From the NCBI RefSeq assembly GCF_017357525.1, contig NZ_CP036172.1, positions 1,958,561 through 2,022,560 on the forward strand: DNA of 64,000 nucleotides. Reading direction: 5' to 3'. Shown here piece after piece: positions 27,153 to 36,800 of the stretch (its first letter is position 1; the number at the start of each line of letters is the position of its first letter). The translations under genes were made by a program, and so were the position numbers. This stretch comes from Methanofollis aquaemaris. GTDB lineage: Archaea > Halobacteriota > Methanomicrobia > Methanomicrobiales > Methanofollaceae. A model generated the notes under the pieces. The model was not told the DNA's origin and did no database searches. It worked only from the letters and a program-made list of their open reading frames with translations.

Positions 27153-28132
27153 AATGACCTCTCCTCAATTTCTCTCTGGAGTTTATGGATGAGAGGGGCG
27201 ATGGTATCGGAATACCAGCCCCTCTCGATGAACCTCGGATAGATGCAGAGCCGCTCGCAGAGGCTTGGGTCCCCGACCGTCTTCCTGAGCCCCTCGATCT
27301 GGGGCCAGGGGTGTTCGGGGTTGACGTAGTCGATGGTGAGCGGCGAAACCCCGCCGAGGTCGTTGACTCCGCATCTGATGAGCCTCTCTGCATCGGCAAG
27401 GTTCGGGGGGATCTGGACGGCGACCTCCGGGGGAAGGATCTCCCGGGCAAGGGAGATCGTCCCGGCCATCTCCTCGGTCGATGCCGGGGTGGCACCCCCC
27501 ATGTCCGTCCCCTCCTTCGGGCAGAAGTTCTGGATGATGACCTCCTGGATGTGCCCGTACCGTCTCTGCAGGCCGGCGATCACTTCGAGCGACTCCTCGC
27601 GGTCGGCCGGTGTCTCGCCGATCCCGATGAGCAGACCGGTGGTGAACGGGATCCTGAGCCTGCCCGCCTCTTCGATCATCTCGATCCGCACCGCCGGGTC
27701 CTTGCCCGGCGAGTTGCGATGGGCCGGGATCTCTGCGGTGGTCTCAAGCATCAGTCCCATGCTCGCATTCACCTCCCTGAACCGTTCGAGTTCAGCGGGG
27801 GTGAGAATGCCTGCGTTGGTGTGCGGCAGGACGCCGGCCCGGATAGCGTACAGACAGAGGTCGTAACAATAGTCAAGAATATCGGCATAGCCGAGCGCGG
27901 CAAGGTGGTCGGAGAACCCGGGCACCTCCCCTGGCCGTTCCCCGAAGGTGAAGAGGGCCTCCGTGCAGCCGAGGCGGGCGCCGGTGTCGATGGTCCGGTG
28001 CGCCTCTTCCGGCGGCAGCACGCACCCCTCCCCCGCTGTCTGTCTGAAGCAGCAATAGCCGCAGGCGTTCTTGCAGACGTGGGTGAGGGGAAGGAAGACA
28101 TTGCGTGAATAGGTGATCACCTTGCGGTGCAT
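27149..28132 (-). CDS. cofG: FO synthase subunit 1 (CofG)
   Basis: A radical SAM enzyme that, with CofH, forms the deazaflavin FO, the chromophore of coenzyme F420, from a tyrosine adduct and a ribityl-uracil. 327 residues. The cluster cysteines are in 'HVCKNACGYCCFRQ' (CxxxCxxC) near residue 18. 'FTTGLLIGIGETPADREESL' and 'IQNFCPKEGTDM' are CofG blocks, and 'LIRCGVNDLGGVSPLTIDY' matches the C-terminal part. cofH is not in the window. The gene is divergent from cofC, with a 140-base shared upstream region, and leads the purC-purS-purQ operon. Confidence 0.93.
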   Translation of the reverse strand: MHRKVITYSRNVFLPLTHVCKNACGYCCFRQTAGEGCVLPPEEAHRTIDTGARLGCTEALFTFGERPGEVPGFSDHLAALGYADILDYCYDLCLYAIRAGVLPHTNAGILTPAELERFREVNASMGLMLETTAEIPAHRNSPGKDPAVRIEMIEEAGRLRIPFTTGLLIGIGETPADREESLEVIAGLQRRYGHIQEVIIQNFCPKEGTDMGGATPASTEEMAGTISLAREILPPEVAVQIPPNLADAERLIRCGVNDLGGVSPLTIDYVNPEHPWPQIEGLRKTVGDPSLCERLCIYPRFIERGWYSDTIAPLIHKLQREIEERSL

Positions 28133-28272
28133 GCAGGTACCATTCCCCTTCCACCTTCTTGTAACCTTCGCGATTGGGTGCCTGACCCTTGTGGGAGAGT
28201 GAGATTGGCCTGAGTTTCAGGGTGTCCCCTTTCCGATTGCTTTTTGCATCTATCTGGCCAACTCTCTCTGAA

Positions 28273-28917
28273 ATGGCCATAGACGCGATCATACCGTTCA
28301 AGCCGAAGAACCCCAAGACCCGCCTTTCCTGCATCATGGAGCAGGACGAGCGGGAGGCGTTCGCACGCGCCATGCTCTCGGACGTCCTCGCCGCCGTCCG
28401 CGCTGCAGGCTGCGCCCCCACTCTCCTCAGCACCGGCCCCTTCGAGCACCCCGACGCCCGGGTCGTCGTGGACCCTGCAGGACTCAACGAATCCCTGAAC
28501 CGCGTGCTCGCGACTGCACAAGAACCGGTCCTTATTATTATGGCAGACCTCCCCCTCGCCACTCCAGAGGCGGTCGGCAGGATGATCGGGACCGATGCTC
28601 AGATGGCGATCGCTCCCGGCCTGGGTGGCGGGACGAATGCGATCTTTGTGAAAGAGCCCTCCCGGTATCATGTGGACTATTATGGCGCAAGTTTCTGCAA
28701 ACACATGGCGATCGCCGCCGAGGCGGGACTCTCCTGTGAGGTCACCGACTCCTTCAGGCTTCACACCGACGTCGACGAAAAAGAGGATCTCGTCGAGGTC
28801 CTGATCCACGGGCAGGGATCTGCCGCCTGCAGGTGCCTCGACTCACTCGGGTTTGCCCTCTCCATCGAACGCGGCCGGGTCGGCGTGGAGCGCCGCACCC
28901 ATAAAGAGGCACTCTGA
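28273..28917 (+). CDS. cofC: 2-phospho-L-lactate guanylyltransferase
   Basis: Activates 2-phospho-L-lactate (or phosphoenolpyruvate in some organisms) with GTP for F420 side-chain assembly. 214 residues; the start 'MAIDAIIPFKPKNPKTRLS' and the block 'IIMADLPLATPEAVGRM' are diagnostic, with 'LGGGTNAIFVK' following. I chose the ATG at 28273 because the upstream extension lacks homology. It is the only plus-strand gene in this stretch, and its last 75 bases overlap the 3' end of cofE, tail to tail. Confidence 0.9.
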   Translation: MAIDAIIPFKPKNPKTRLSCIMEQDEREAFARAMLSDVLAAVRAAGCAPTLLSTGPFEHPDARVVVDPAGLNESLNRVLATAQEPVLIIMADLPLATPEAVGRMIGTDAQMAIAPGLGGGTNAIFVKEPSRYHVDYYGASFCKHMAIAAEAGLSCEVTDSFRLHTDVDEKEDLVEVLIHGQGSAACRCLDSLGFALSIERGRVGVERRTHKEAL

Positions 28918-29646
28918 TGCGTCGATAGTGGGTATTCCATATTCTTCGTTGAGTTCGATTCCCGTGCCGCGCACCAGCACGGCCGGGACGCACTCGTCCG
29001 CCTCGCCCATCAGGAGTTCGGCCGCCGAGGCCAGACAGTCGCCGACGGCGCGCTTGGTCACCTCGAGTTTGCGCCCGAAGAGATCGCATCTGCCCGACTC
29101 GTCGACGACGGCCGAGAGCCCCGCGCATCCGATCGCGACGCCACTGCACCCGAGGCGCATCGCATGGGTGCGCGAGTCGATGACGAGCACCCCGGTATTC
29201 ACGCCCAGTCGTGCGCGCACCTCCGCCCGCACCCGTCCGGCCGAGGCGTCGGGATCGCGGGGGAGGGGGACGACCGTCCCGTCGGGGGCGTTCGAGTGGT
29301 CCGCGCCGGCGTTCGGGAGAAGGGTGCCGTTCTTGAGGGTGAGCAGGAACCCCGGGATCCCGCCGACCACCCGGTCGCTCTCCCTGAGGACCACCTCGGT
29401 GATCGCCGGGTCGATGGCATAGCGCTCGGCAAGCCGGCGCGCCTCGTCGGAGGGGACGACCTCGTCGAGACGGACCGTCCTTCCCTCGGCCGTCGCCACC
29501 GCGGACTCGGCGAGCAGGATGATGTCGCCGTCCCGGATCCCCTCGCACGCCGCGGCCTCTGCGGCCGAGACGACCCTCTCCGCGACGTCGTCGCCGTCCC
29601 GGATCAGTCCGGTCTCCAGGGCATAGACCGCATACCACCGGCTCAT
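28843..29646 (-). CDS. cofE: Coenzyme F420-0:L-glutamate ligase
   Basis: Adds gamma-linked glutamates to F420-0 using GTP. 267 residues. Characteristic stretches are 'AVYALETGLIRDGDDV' at the N-terminus, 'ILLAESAVATAEG', 'LTLKNGTLLPNAGADHSNAP' and 'GVNTGVLVIDSRTHAMR'. The ATG at 29646 overlaps the end of folP by four bases; longer frames run into folP. Its C-terminal 25 codons overlap cofC on the other strand, and both ends still look coding. Confidence 0.92.
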   Translation of the reverse strand: MSRWYAVYALETGLIRDGDDVAERVVSAAEAAACEGIRDGDIILLAESAVATAEGRTVRLDEVVPSDEARRLAERYAIDPAITEVVLRESDRVVGGIPGFLLTLKNGTLLPNAGADHSNAPDGTVVPLPRDPDASAGRVRAEVRARLGVNTGVLVIDSRTHAMRLGCSGVAIGCAGLSAVVDESGRCDLFGRKLEVTKRAVGDCLASAAELLMGEADECVPAVLVRGTGIELNEEYGIPTIDASECLFMGAALHADPAAFDGEGKPE

Positions 29647-30452
29647 CTGCTCATCTCCATCTTCTCGACCACCAGGATCGTGTCTCTCGTCGCCGCCACG
29701 TCGTGGGCCCTCACCATGTCGGCGTGCGGCAGGAGTCTGGTCGTGACCGCGAGGGTGGCGGCCAGACGCTCTTCCGAGGGCCTGCCGACGAGGTCGCCGA
29801 GGTAGGACTTTCTGGATATGGCGATGAGGACCGGTCGCCCGAGTTCCTGGAAGCGGTCGAAGTGGCGACAGAGGTCCCAATCGTCGTCGAAGGTCCGTTC
29901 AGCCGTCCAGTTCCCGACGGCCGGGTCGAGGATAAGGTCGGTGATCCCGGCACGCTCGGCCCGCGCGCTCACTTCTTTGAGGGCGTCGAGGGTCGCCGCC
30001 GTCCCGCGCGGGTCGCCGGGCCGGTGCTGTGCCGCCATCCCGATGACCGGGAGACCGGCGTCGGCGGCGACGGTTGCGTACGCGGAGTTCGCAAGTCCGC
30101 CGATGTCGTTGATCGCATGAACATCATGGCGGAGGCAGGCCTCCAGCACCTCGGGGTACATCGTGTCCACCGAGAGCGTGATCCCTGATCCATCGAGGGC
30201 CGAGAGGGCGGCGGTGATCCGGCCGATCTCTTCCTGGACAGTGATCGGGACCGAGTGCGGGGCCGTGGACCGAGCACCCAGGTCGATGAGGTCGGCACCT
30301 GCATCGATCATCTGGAAGGCGCGTTCACGCACCGTCGCTTCGGGTACATATGAACCGGAAAAAAAAGATTCAGGGCTGCAATTGATCACGCCCATCAGGC
30401 GGACCGATGCGCCGCCCCCGACCTGCATCCCGTTTACTGTGCAGGGTCGCAT
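29643..30452 (-). CDS. folP: Dihydropteroate synthase family protein
   Basis: A 269-residue TIM-barrel enzyme of the pterin-binding family. '[16 protein letters not shown]' (pyrophosphate-side loop), 'AINDIGG' and '[15 protein letters not shown]' (Lys and Arg for substrate binding) are all present, so it looks catalytically competent. In an organism whose main C1 carrier should be tetrahydromethanopterin, it may act in folate synthesis or a related pterin condensation; the adjacent folD and glyA favour a folate-type C1 role. It overlaps both neighbours (cofE and folD). Confidence 0.85.
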   Translation of the reverse strand: MRPCTVNGMQVGGGASVRLMGVINCSPESFFSGSYVPEATVRERAFQMIDAGADLIDLGARSTAPHSVPITVQEEIGRITAALSALDGSGITLSVDTMYPEVLEACLRHDVHAINDIGGLANSAYATVAADAGLPVIGMAAQHRPGDPRGTAATLDALKEVSARAERAGITDLILDPAVGNWTAERTFDDDWDLCRHFDRFQELGRPVLIAISRKSYLGDLVGRPSEERLAATLAVTTRLLPHADMVRAHDVAATRDTILVVEKMEMSR

Positions 30453-31279
30453 GACATCGCCCGCGCCGCCTTGAGAGTATTCTCCATCAGGGTGGCGATG
30501 GTCATCGGCCCGACCCCGCCGGGTACCGGGGTGATGGCCGACGCCTTCTCGACCACCGAGTCAAAGTCCACATCTCCACAGAGTTTGCCGTTCTCGTCGT
30601 GGTTGATCCCGACGTCGATGACCACGGCACCCTCTTTAACCATGTCGGCAGTTACGAATCTCGCCTTGCCGATCCCTGAGACCAGGATGTCGGCCTGCTG
30701 CATGATTGCAGGGAGGTTCTGGGTCTTGGAGTGGCAGATCGTCACGGTCGCGTCGGCGTTGAGGAGCAGAGCGGCCATCGGCCGTCCGACGTCCACGCTC
30801 CGTCCCACGACGACGGCGTTCTTGCCGGCGATCTCGATCCCGTACTCGGCGAGCATCGTCATGATGCCCTGCGGGGTGCAGGGGACGAAGCCGGGGTGCC
30901 CCGAATAGAGGCGGCCGATGCTGACCGGGTGGAACCCATCCACGTCCTTTTCAGGGGAGACGGCGTCGATCACTGCCTGGGTGTCCACCTGCGGCGGGAG
31001 CGGGAGCTGCACCAGGATCCCGGAGACTTCCGGATCCTCGTTGAGCTTCTGCACGGTTGCCAGCACCTCGGCCGTCGTCGTTTCGGCAGGGAGGTCCGCA
31101 CGGACCGAGGTGATCCCGACCTTTTCGCAGGCCTTGTGCTTCATCCTGACGTACATCTGGGATGCGGGATCCTCCCCCACCAGCACGGTGGCGAGGGAGG
31201 GGTGGATGCCCGACTCCTCGATCTCTTCTTTGATGAGGTTCAGCCTCTTCTCAGAGAGCGTCTTGCCATTGAGTATCAT
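30434..31279 (-). CDS. folD: Methylenetetrahydrofolate dehydrogenase/cyclohydrolase
   Basis: A bifunctional enzyme interconverting methylene-, methenyl- and formyl-tetrahydrofolate with NADP. 281 residues. The catalytic Lys region '[15 protein letters not shown]', the dinucleotide motif '[17 protein letters not shown]' and '[10 protein letters not shown]' plus '[18 protein letters not shown]' are intact. It overlaps glyA by four bases and folP by 19. In methanogens FolD has a patchy distribution of bacterial origin and supports purine synthesis; that is family knowledge, and the bacterial origin of this copy is inferred. Confidence 0.94.
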   Translation of the reverse strand: MILNGKTLSEKRLNLIKEEIEESGIHPSLATVLVGEDPASQMYVRMKHKACEKVGITSVRADLPAETTTAEVLATVQKLNEDPEVSGILVQLPLPPQVDTQAVIDAVSPEKDVDGFHPVSIGRLYSGHPGFVPCTPQGIMTMLAEYGIEIAGKNAVVVGRSVDVGRPMAALLLNADATVTICHSKTQNLPAIMQQADILVSGIGKARFVTADMVKEGAVVIDVGINHDENGKLCGDVDFDSVVEKASAITPVPGGVGPMTIATLMENTLKAARAMSCDPAQ

Positions 31280-32520
31280 TCTGTTACCGCGTAGATGGAG
31301 AACTTGCTTGCGAGCGCCTCAACCTCTGTCTTCACCCCTGCGATCTTCTCCTTGTTCTCGATGTCGTTGAGGACAGTGGCGATGAAGTGCCCGATGGCTT
31401 TCATCTCTTCTTCTTTCATGCCCCGTGAGGTGACAGCCGGGGTGCCGATCCGCAGACCGCTCGTCACGAAGGGCGAGAGGGTCTCGCGCGGGATGGTGTT
31501 CTTGTTGACGGTGATGCCGGCGTCGTGAAGTGCATTCTCGGCCTGAAGTCCGGTGAGGCCCTTGTCGGAGAGGTCGAGGAGCATCAGGTGGTTGTCGGTG
31601 CCGCCGGAGACCAGGCGGTAGCCTTCGCTGTCGAGGGTGGCGGCGAGGGTCTGTGCGTTGTTAACAACCTGTTTGCAGTAGTCTTTGTACGACTGGGTCA
31701 GGGCTTCCTTGAAGCAGACCGCCTTGGCGGCGATGATGTGCATCAGCGGACCGCCCTGCAGACCGGGGAAGACCGCCTTGTTGATGGCCTGTCCGAACTC
31801 CTCACGGCACATGATCGCGCCGCCGCGGGGGCCGCGGAGGGTCTTGTGGGTGGTCGTCGTGGTGAAGGGGAGGACGTCGATTGGCGAATTGTGAAGGCCG
31901 GTGGCGACGAGGCCCGCGATGTGGGCAATGTCGGCCACACAGGAGGATCCGACCTCTTCGGCGATCTCACCGAAGGCCTTGAAGTCGATCTCGCGCGGGT
32001 AGGCCGAGGCGCCGCAGACGATCATCTGGGGCTTCTCTTTTCTGGCCATATCGGCGAGGGCCGCGTAGTCGATGACCTCGGTCTCGTGGTCGACGCCGTA
32101 CTGGACGACATCGTACATCTTGCCTGAGAAGCTCACCGGCGAACCGTGGGAGAGGTGGCCGCCCTCGGAGAGTTTCATGGACATGATCTTGTCGCCGTAG
32201 TTGATGGCGGAGAAGTAGACCGCCATGTTGGCGCCCGAACCCGAGTGGGGCTGGACGTTGGCGTACTCGGCACCGAAGAGTTTGCAGAGGCGGTCCTTTG
32301 CGAGGTTCTCGATCATGTCATAATACTCGCAACCCCCGTAGTAGCGCTTGCCAGGGTAGCCTTCTGCATATTTGTTGGTAAGGATCGAGCCTGCGGTCTC
32401 GAGGACGGCCTTCGAGACAACATTTTCAGATGCGATCAGTTCGAGCCCGTTTGTCTGTCGCAGCCGCTCTTTCTCGATGAGCGCTGCGATTTCAGGATCA
32501 GTATCGGCAAGACTAGACAT
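31276..32520 (-). CDS. glyA: Serine hydroxymethyltransferase
   Basis: A PLP enzyme interconverting serine and glycine with transfer of a one-carbon unit to the pterin carrier. 414 residues. The PLP lysine is in '[14 protein letters not shown]', and '[15 protein letters not shown]', '[14 protein letters not shown]' and '[12 protein letters not shown]' are conserved. The ATG at 32520 is preferred to a TTG at 32526. It is the first gene of the minus-strand glyA-folD-folP-cofE group, so serine-derived C1 units, pterin enzymes and F420 side-chain synthesis share a transcript. Confidence 0.95.
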   Translation of the reverse strand: MSSLADTDPEIAALIEKERLRQTNGLELIASENVVSKAVLETAGSILTNKYAEGYPGKRYYGGCEYYDMIENLAKDRLCKLFGAEYANVQPHSGSGANMAVYFSAINYGDKIMSMKLSEGGHLSHGSPVSFSGKMYDVVQYGVDHETEVIDYAALADMARKEKPQMIVCGASAYPREIDFKAFGEIAEEVGSSCVADIAHIAGLVATGLHNSPIDVLPFTTTTTHKTLRGPRGGAIMCREEFGQAINKAVFPGLQGGPLMHIIAAKAVCFKEALTQSYKDYCKQVVNNAQTLAATLDSEGYRLVSGGTDNHLMLLDLSDKGLTGLQAENALHDAGITVNKNTIPRETLSPFVTSGLRIGTPAVTSRGMKEEEMKAIGHFIATVLNDIENKEKIAGVKTEVEALASKFSIYAVTE

Positions 32521-32615
32521 GTACAAAAAGGTTGTATTGCTAGGTATTATGTCTTCGTCCGATAGCCCGGAGATGTCAGCGAGCAGGGGGGTGAGATGGC
32601 GGGGCGTCGAAAGAT

Positions 32616-32850
32616 CTTCCCCCTGCGGGAGAGAGCAGGGTAAAGTATCTCGTTCTTCTGTGGGGACAACCCTTCTGATCGACGTGCCTTCCTCATGAAC
32701 CGCACCGGGGGCGCTGCCCCCGTAAACTCCGGGATTGTGATAGGGGTGGGAGGGCTGGCGATGATTGTTCAGAGGGGGTTTCCGTACTCTGCCGATCTAT
32801 CATAGAGGGGCGAAGGTGTGATCGGCTCCTCATGGTCACTCCAGAAGAGG
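32616..32850. repeat. Dispersed paired-arm GC hairpin element, copy near glyA
   Basis: A left-arm remnant ('cttccccctgcgggagagag', 32617-32636), an inter-arm body ('ttctgatcgacgtgccttcc' near 32672), an inverted right arm ('caccgggggcgctgcccccg', 32703-32722, then 'gggattgtgataggggtggg') and a tail at 32751-32850 align with the copies near 47006, 46445 and 25351. It has no coding potential. Confidence 0.65.
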
Positions 32851-32915
32851 AATGCAACAGAGCTGAATCTTATAATATGTCATCTGGATTGATCTCTTAG
32901 CGGGGGGCGGCCGCC

Positions 32916-32967
32916 GTCCATGAAAAGGTGGCCAAATGTCCGTACCGAGAACTGACACAGGTGCCCC
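32916..32967 (+). other. 52-nt fragment of 23S rRNA in an intergenic region
   Basis: This segment equals 23S rRNA positions 42717-42768 in this window, with one mismatch in 52 (32931 g against a). It includes 'tgtccgtaccgagaactgac' exactly. Similarity stops abruptly on both sides. It lies in the 751-base gene-free stretch between glyA and the smc locus. The rest of that gap holds the dispersed element, TATA-like sequences near 33100 and 33232 for the downstream gene, and nothing else I can name. Confidence 0.85.
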
Positions 32968-33271
32968 CTGGTTCCCCCGCGTGAGGATCAAACCAGAGAC
33001 GACGCCACGCTCTTTGTGATCTTTGATTCAGCCTTCCCGACTCAATCCCGGGGGTTCAGTGTTGTCACCCCGGTAAAAGAGAGAAACTCTCAAAAGAATC
33101 GTTTATATCGTATTTCTCCTGCATATTCGGGGCAGGGACAGTAGATCATACGTCTGGATTGATTCGCAATGGCCCTTTGTATCTCTTATCCTGCATTCGT
33201 CGCAGGAATACCGCAGGAAAAGAGCACAAGGATTATAGGTCAATAGAATCATCTTTATTTCGAGGGAAAAT

Positions 33272-33832
33272 ATGCTCAAAAAAGATGCAAAAGTAAAATT
33301 TCTTGAGCATCAACTTGAGGAGAGGGAGCGGGAGATAGTGTCTATGCATGGAGCGGAGAAGACTTTTATCAACCCGGAAGATGAGCGGGTCTACCGGCTT
33401 GAGCAGCGTGTGAGAGATCTTGAAGCCCTGGTCAAGGGGTTGACCGAGGAGGTGCTTGACCTCAAGACCATCACGATGAAACTCTATCGGGCCTATGAGA
33501 CGAAGGCCCGGGCCGCCGAGAAACCAAGGTCAAGGGTTGTGGTGGATGAACGGGTTGAGGAGGTAGAACCGCCTGTACCGGTACAGATACCTGTGAAAGA
33601 GATACCGGAGGTCCGCGAAGAGGATGAGAGAGATCTCGATCTGATCATGCAGACGGACGGCACGCTCAAGCGTGAGCGTCGGTACGGTTCGGACTATATC
33701 ATCGCCCCCACGAAGTATCAGGTACCTCCGGGCCTGGGTGGCGGGCGCAAGGGGGAGGCACCCCGCAAGTCCGTCAGAAAAGGCGGGGATATCATCTTCG
33801 CTGAGGAAGAAGACGACTCCATCACGAAATAA
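33272..33832 (+). CDS. Unknown coiled-coil protein upstream of smc
   Basis: A 186-residue protein without membrane segments. Residues 1-75 are heptad-rich ('EHQLEEREREIVSMHG', 'RVRDLEALVKGLTEEVLDLK'), so they likely form a coiled coil. A Val/Pro/Glu-rich linker (about 90-120) follows, then a conserved-looking basic/aromatic block 'RERRYGSDYIIAPTKYQVPP' and an acidic end. I do not recognise the family. It starts with a Shine-Dalgarno-like 'gaggga' and ends 11 bases before smc, so it is probably in the condensin operon and could be an accessory factor. Confidence 0.75.
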   Translation: MLKKDAKVKFLEHQLEEREREIVSMHGAEKTFINPEDERVYRLEQRVRDLEALVKGLTEEVLDLKTITMKLYRAYETKARAAEKPRSRVVVDERVEEVEPPVPVQIPVKEIPEVREEDERDLDLIMQTDGTLKRERRYGSDYIIAPTKYQVPPGLGGGRKGEAPRKSVRKGGDIIFAEEEDDSITK

Positions 33833-33843
33833 GGGGCTGTTGG

Positions 33844-36800
33844 GTGTACATTACCGGGATTGAGATAGATAACTTCAAGTCTTTTGCAAAAAAGACAAAA
33901 ATCCCTTTTTTAGAGGGTTTTACTGTCGTCTCTGGCCCGAATGGCTCCGGAAAAAGTAATATCATCGACAGTCTCCTCTTCGCCCTGGCCCTCTCCAACT
34001 CGCGCGGCCTTCGGGCTGAGAAACTGACCGATCTCATCAACCTCAATTCTGGCAAAAATACCGCTGAAGTTGCGATCACCTTCTCTGACGGGACCGAAAT
34101 CAGGCGGCGGATCAAACGTACGGCCTCGAACTATTATTCATACAACTATCTTAACGGCAAACTCGTCAAGCAGAACGATATTGTCGACTTTCTCGCAAAG
34201 TTCGGGGTCACTCCCGAGGGATATAATGTGGTGATGCAGGGCGACATCACCAGGATCATGGAGATGAGCGACTTCGAGCGCCGGAAGATCGTCGACGAGA
34301 TTGCCGGGGTTTCGGAGTTCGAGGGGAAAAAAGCCAGGGCCCTTGATGAACTTGAGGTGGTGCGCGAGCGGATTGAGCGGGAAGAGGTGGTGCTCTTTGA
34401 GCTCAATGCGAGGATCGAGGAACTGAAACACGAGCGCGAGCAGGCTCTGGCATATCGCCACTGGCAGGAAGAACTTGAGCACTTCAAGAGTTGTCGTGCG
34501 GCAGCGCAGGTGCGCGATATGGAGAAAGAGCATGCGTCCATCCTTTCAAGTATAACTGAAACCGGGACCGACCTTGAGCGGACGCTCTCTGATCTCGGAA
34601 TCGAGCAGAACGACCTTGAGTACCTGCGCGGCGATCTCAGGGATGTCGATGCGGAGATCAATGAGAAGAGCGGGAGCGAGTACCTGAAGATGATCTCGGC
34701 CCTTGAAGGGGCCAAGGGCAGGATAAAGGTTGCGGAAGGGACGATCGCGCGGTTGAAGAAGGAGAAAGAGGGCAATCTTGAAGGGGTCAACCGTGCGTTC
34801 CTTGACGAGAAGCGGGCCTCTGAACGGGTTCAGGAGTGTACCGCGCAGGTCCGCACCCTCTCGGTCGACCGGGCAAACCTCTCGATGGAACTTGCCGGGG
34901 TGCAGGCGACGGTCGGAAACCTGGAGGCCGAGATCGCACGCGGGGGGAAGGCGGCCGAGGGCCTGAAGGAGCGGCTTCTATCTCTGATTGGTGAGGTGGA
35001 GGAGAAGAAGGGGACACGTTCGGAGTACCTTCACCGGCAGGATCTCTTGATCGAGAAAAGCCGGATGCGAACCTCTGAGATGGACCGGCTCCAGGGCCGC
35101 CTCACTGAGGTGCAGTCGGGGGGCGAGAGCCTTGCTGTCGAGATCGAGAAGGCGCAGAGGGCATCGGCGGAGTTGGTGGAGAAGAAGGGTGCCCTTGATC
35201 GTGATCTTTCAAAGGCCGAGAGTACCCTCTTCGCCAGGCGTTCATCTCTTGAACGGATCCGCAGAGAGGTCCAGGACACCGAGCGGGAGTTGATGCGGCT
35301 CGAAGCTCAGCAGCAGTCGCGCGGCGGTGTGGGCGGACCCGCGCTTGAGGCGGTCCTGGGTATGGATGGGGTGTGCGGGACGGTTGCGCAGCTCGGGAAG
35401 ACGCCGCCTGAGTATGCCACCGCGCTGGATGTTGCGGCCGGGGGGAAACTGCGGTATGTCGTCGCCGAGAGTGACAGTGTGGCGGCGGAGGCGATCCGGT
35501 ACCTTAAGGAGCAGCGGCTTGGTCGACTCACTTTCCTGCCTATGAATAAACTGAGGGGGAAAGAGTATCCTCTGGTGCGCGAACCGGGTGTGATCGGGTA
35601 TGCTAAGGATCTCCTTTCTTTTAACTCGGAGTATGACCTCGCCTTCCAGCAGGTCTTCGGCTCGACCCTGGTCGTCGACACGCTTGAGTGCGCTCGCAGG
35701 TTGATGGGCCGGTATCGGATGGTCACTCTGGAGGGTGAACTGCTGGAGCGGTCCGGGGCCATGACCGGTGGGTACCTGAAGAAGCAGCAGCAGGGTGGGT
35801 TTGGAGCGGCTGTTGAGGATGAGATCGCACGGTTGTCGGCATCGCTCGCGGAGAAGCGGGAAGAGATAGCAGAATTCGAACATTCTGTCGCCTGTCTCAC
35901 CTCGGAGGCAGAGGAACTGCGAAAACGCCGGTCAGGGATCGAGCAGGACGCGGCACGGTATGCGATGGTCATTGAGGAGTATGAACGCCGGATAACTTCG
36001 CAGCAGAGTGATGAGGTGGAACTTACTGCCTCGCTTGCGACCCTCAAGGCCGAGGTGGAGGAGAGCGCCGGCGAACTTGCTTCGGTCGAGGCTGCACTCG
36101 ACGGGGTGGGGGATGCGCTTGCCGTCCTTAATCGGGAGGTCGCGGCCCTCAAGCAGAAACTGGATGACACCGAGATCCCCCGGCTCACTGAAGAGTTTGA
36201 GCAGAAGCGTCGGGAGTGTGAAGGGATAGAGCGTCGTCTCCGGAATAAGGAGGCCGATATTGCTGACGCCCAGCGTGAACGGCAGTATTTCGAGCGGCGG
36301 GTGGAGGAACTCGGGGCCGAACGCGAACGGCTTGCCGATAAGAATGCCGGAATCGATGTCGAGGTTTCCGGGGCAGAGGCAGAGATCGTCTCTGCCAGGG
36401 CTGAGATCGCCGGGCTTGAGGAGCGGCAGAAGGCGTTCTCGTCTGAACTCGACGGGCTGCGGAGAAAACGCGAAGAAATCGCAGAGTCGATTGTTGAGGC
36501 TGAAAAAAGGTGTGCCGGGTTGAATGCAAAGTCCGACCGGGTACGCCTCCAGATCGCCTCCCTCAAGGAGAAGGCTGCAGAGTTGGCTGTGGAGATCGAG
36601 GGTCTGCGTGAGCATGCAGGTGAGGAAACCGATCTCTCACTCTCTGAGATCGAGGGGGGGATCGCGGAGGCGGAGCGGAATGTGCGCTCTCTTGGGGCGG
36701 TAAACATGCTGGCCATCGATGAATATGGGCGGGTATGCGATCGCATTGAGGAGCGGACTAAGAAGAAGGATGTGCTCTCCGCGGAGAGGACTTCGATCCT

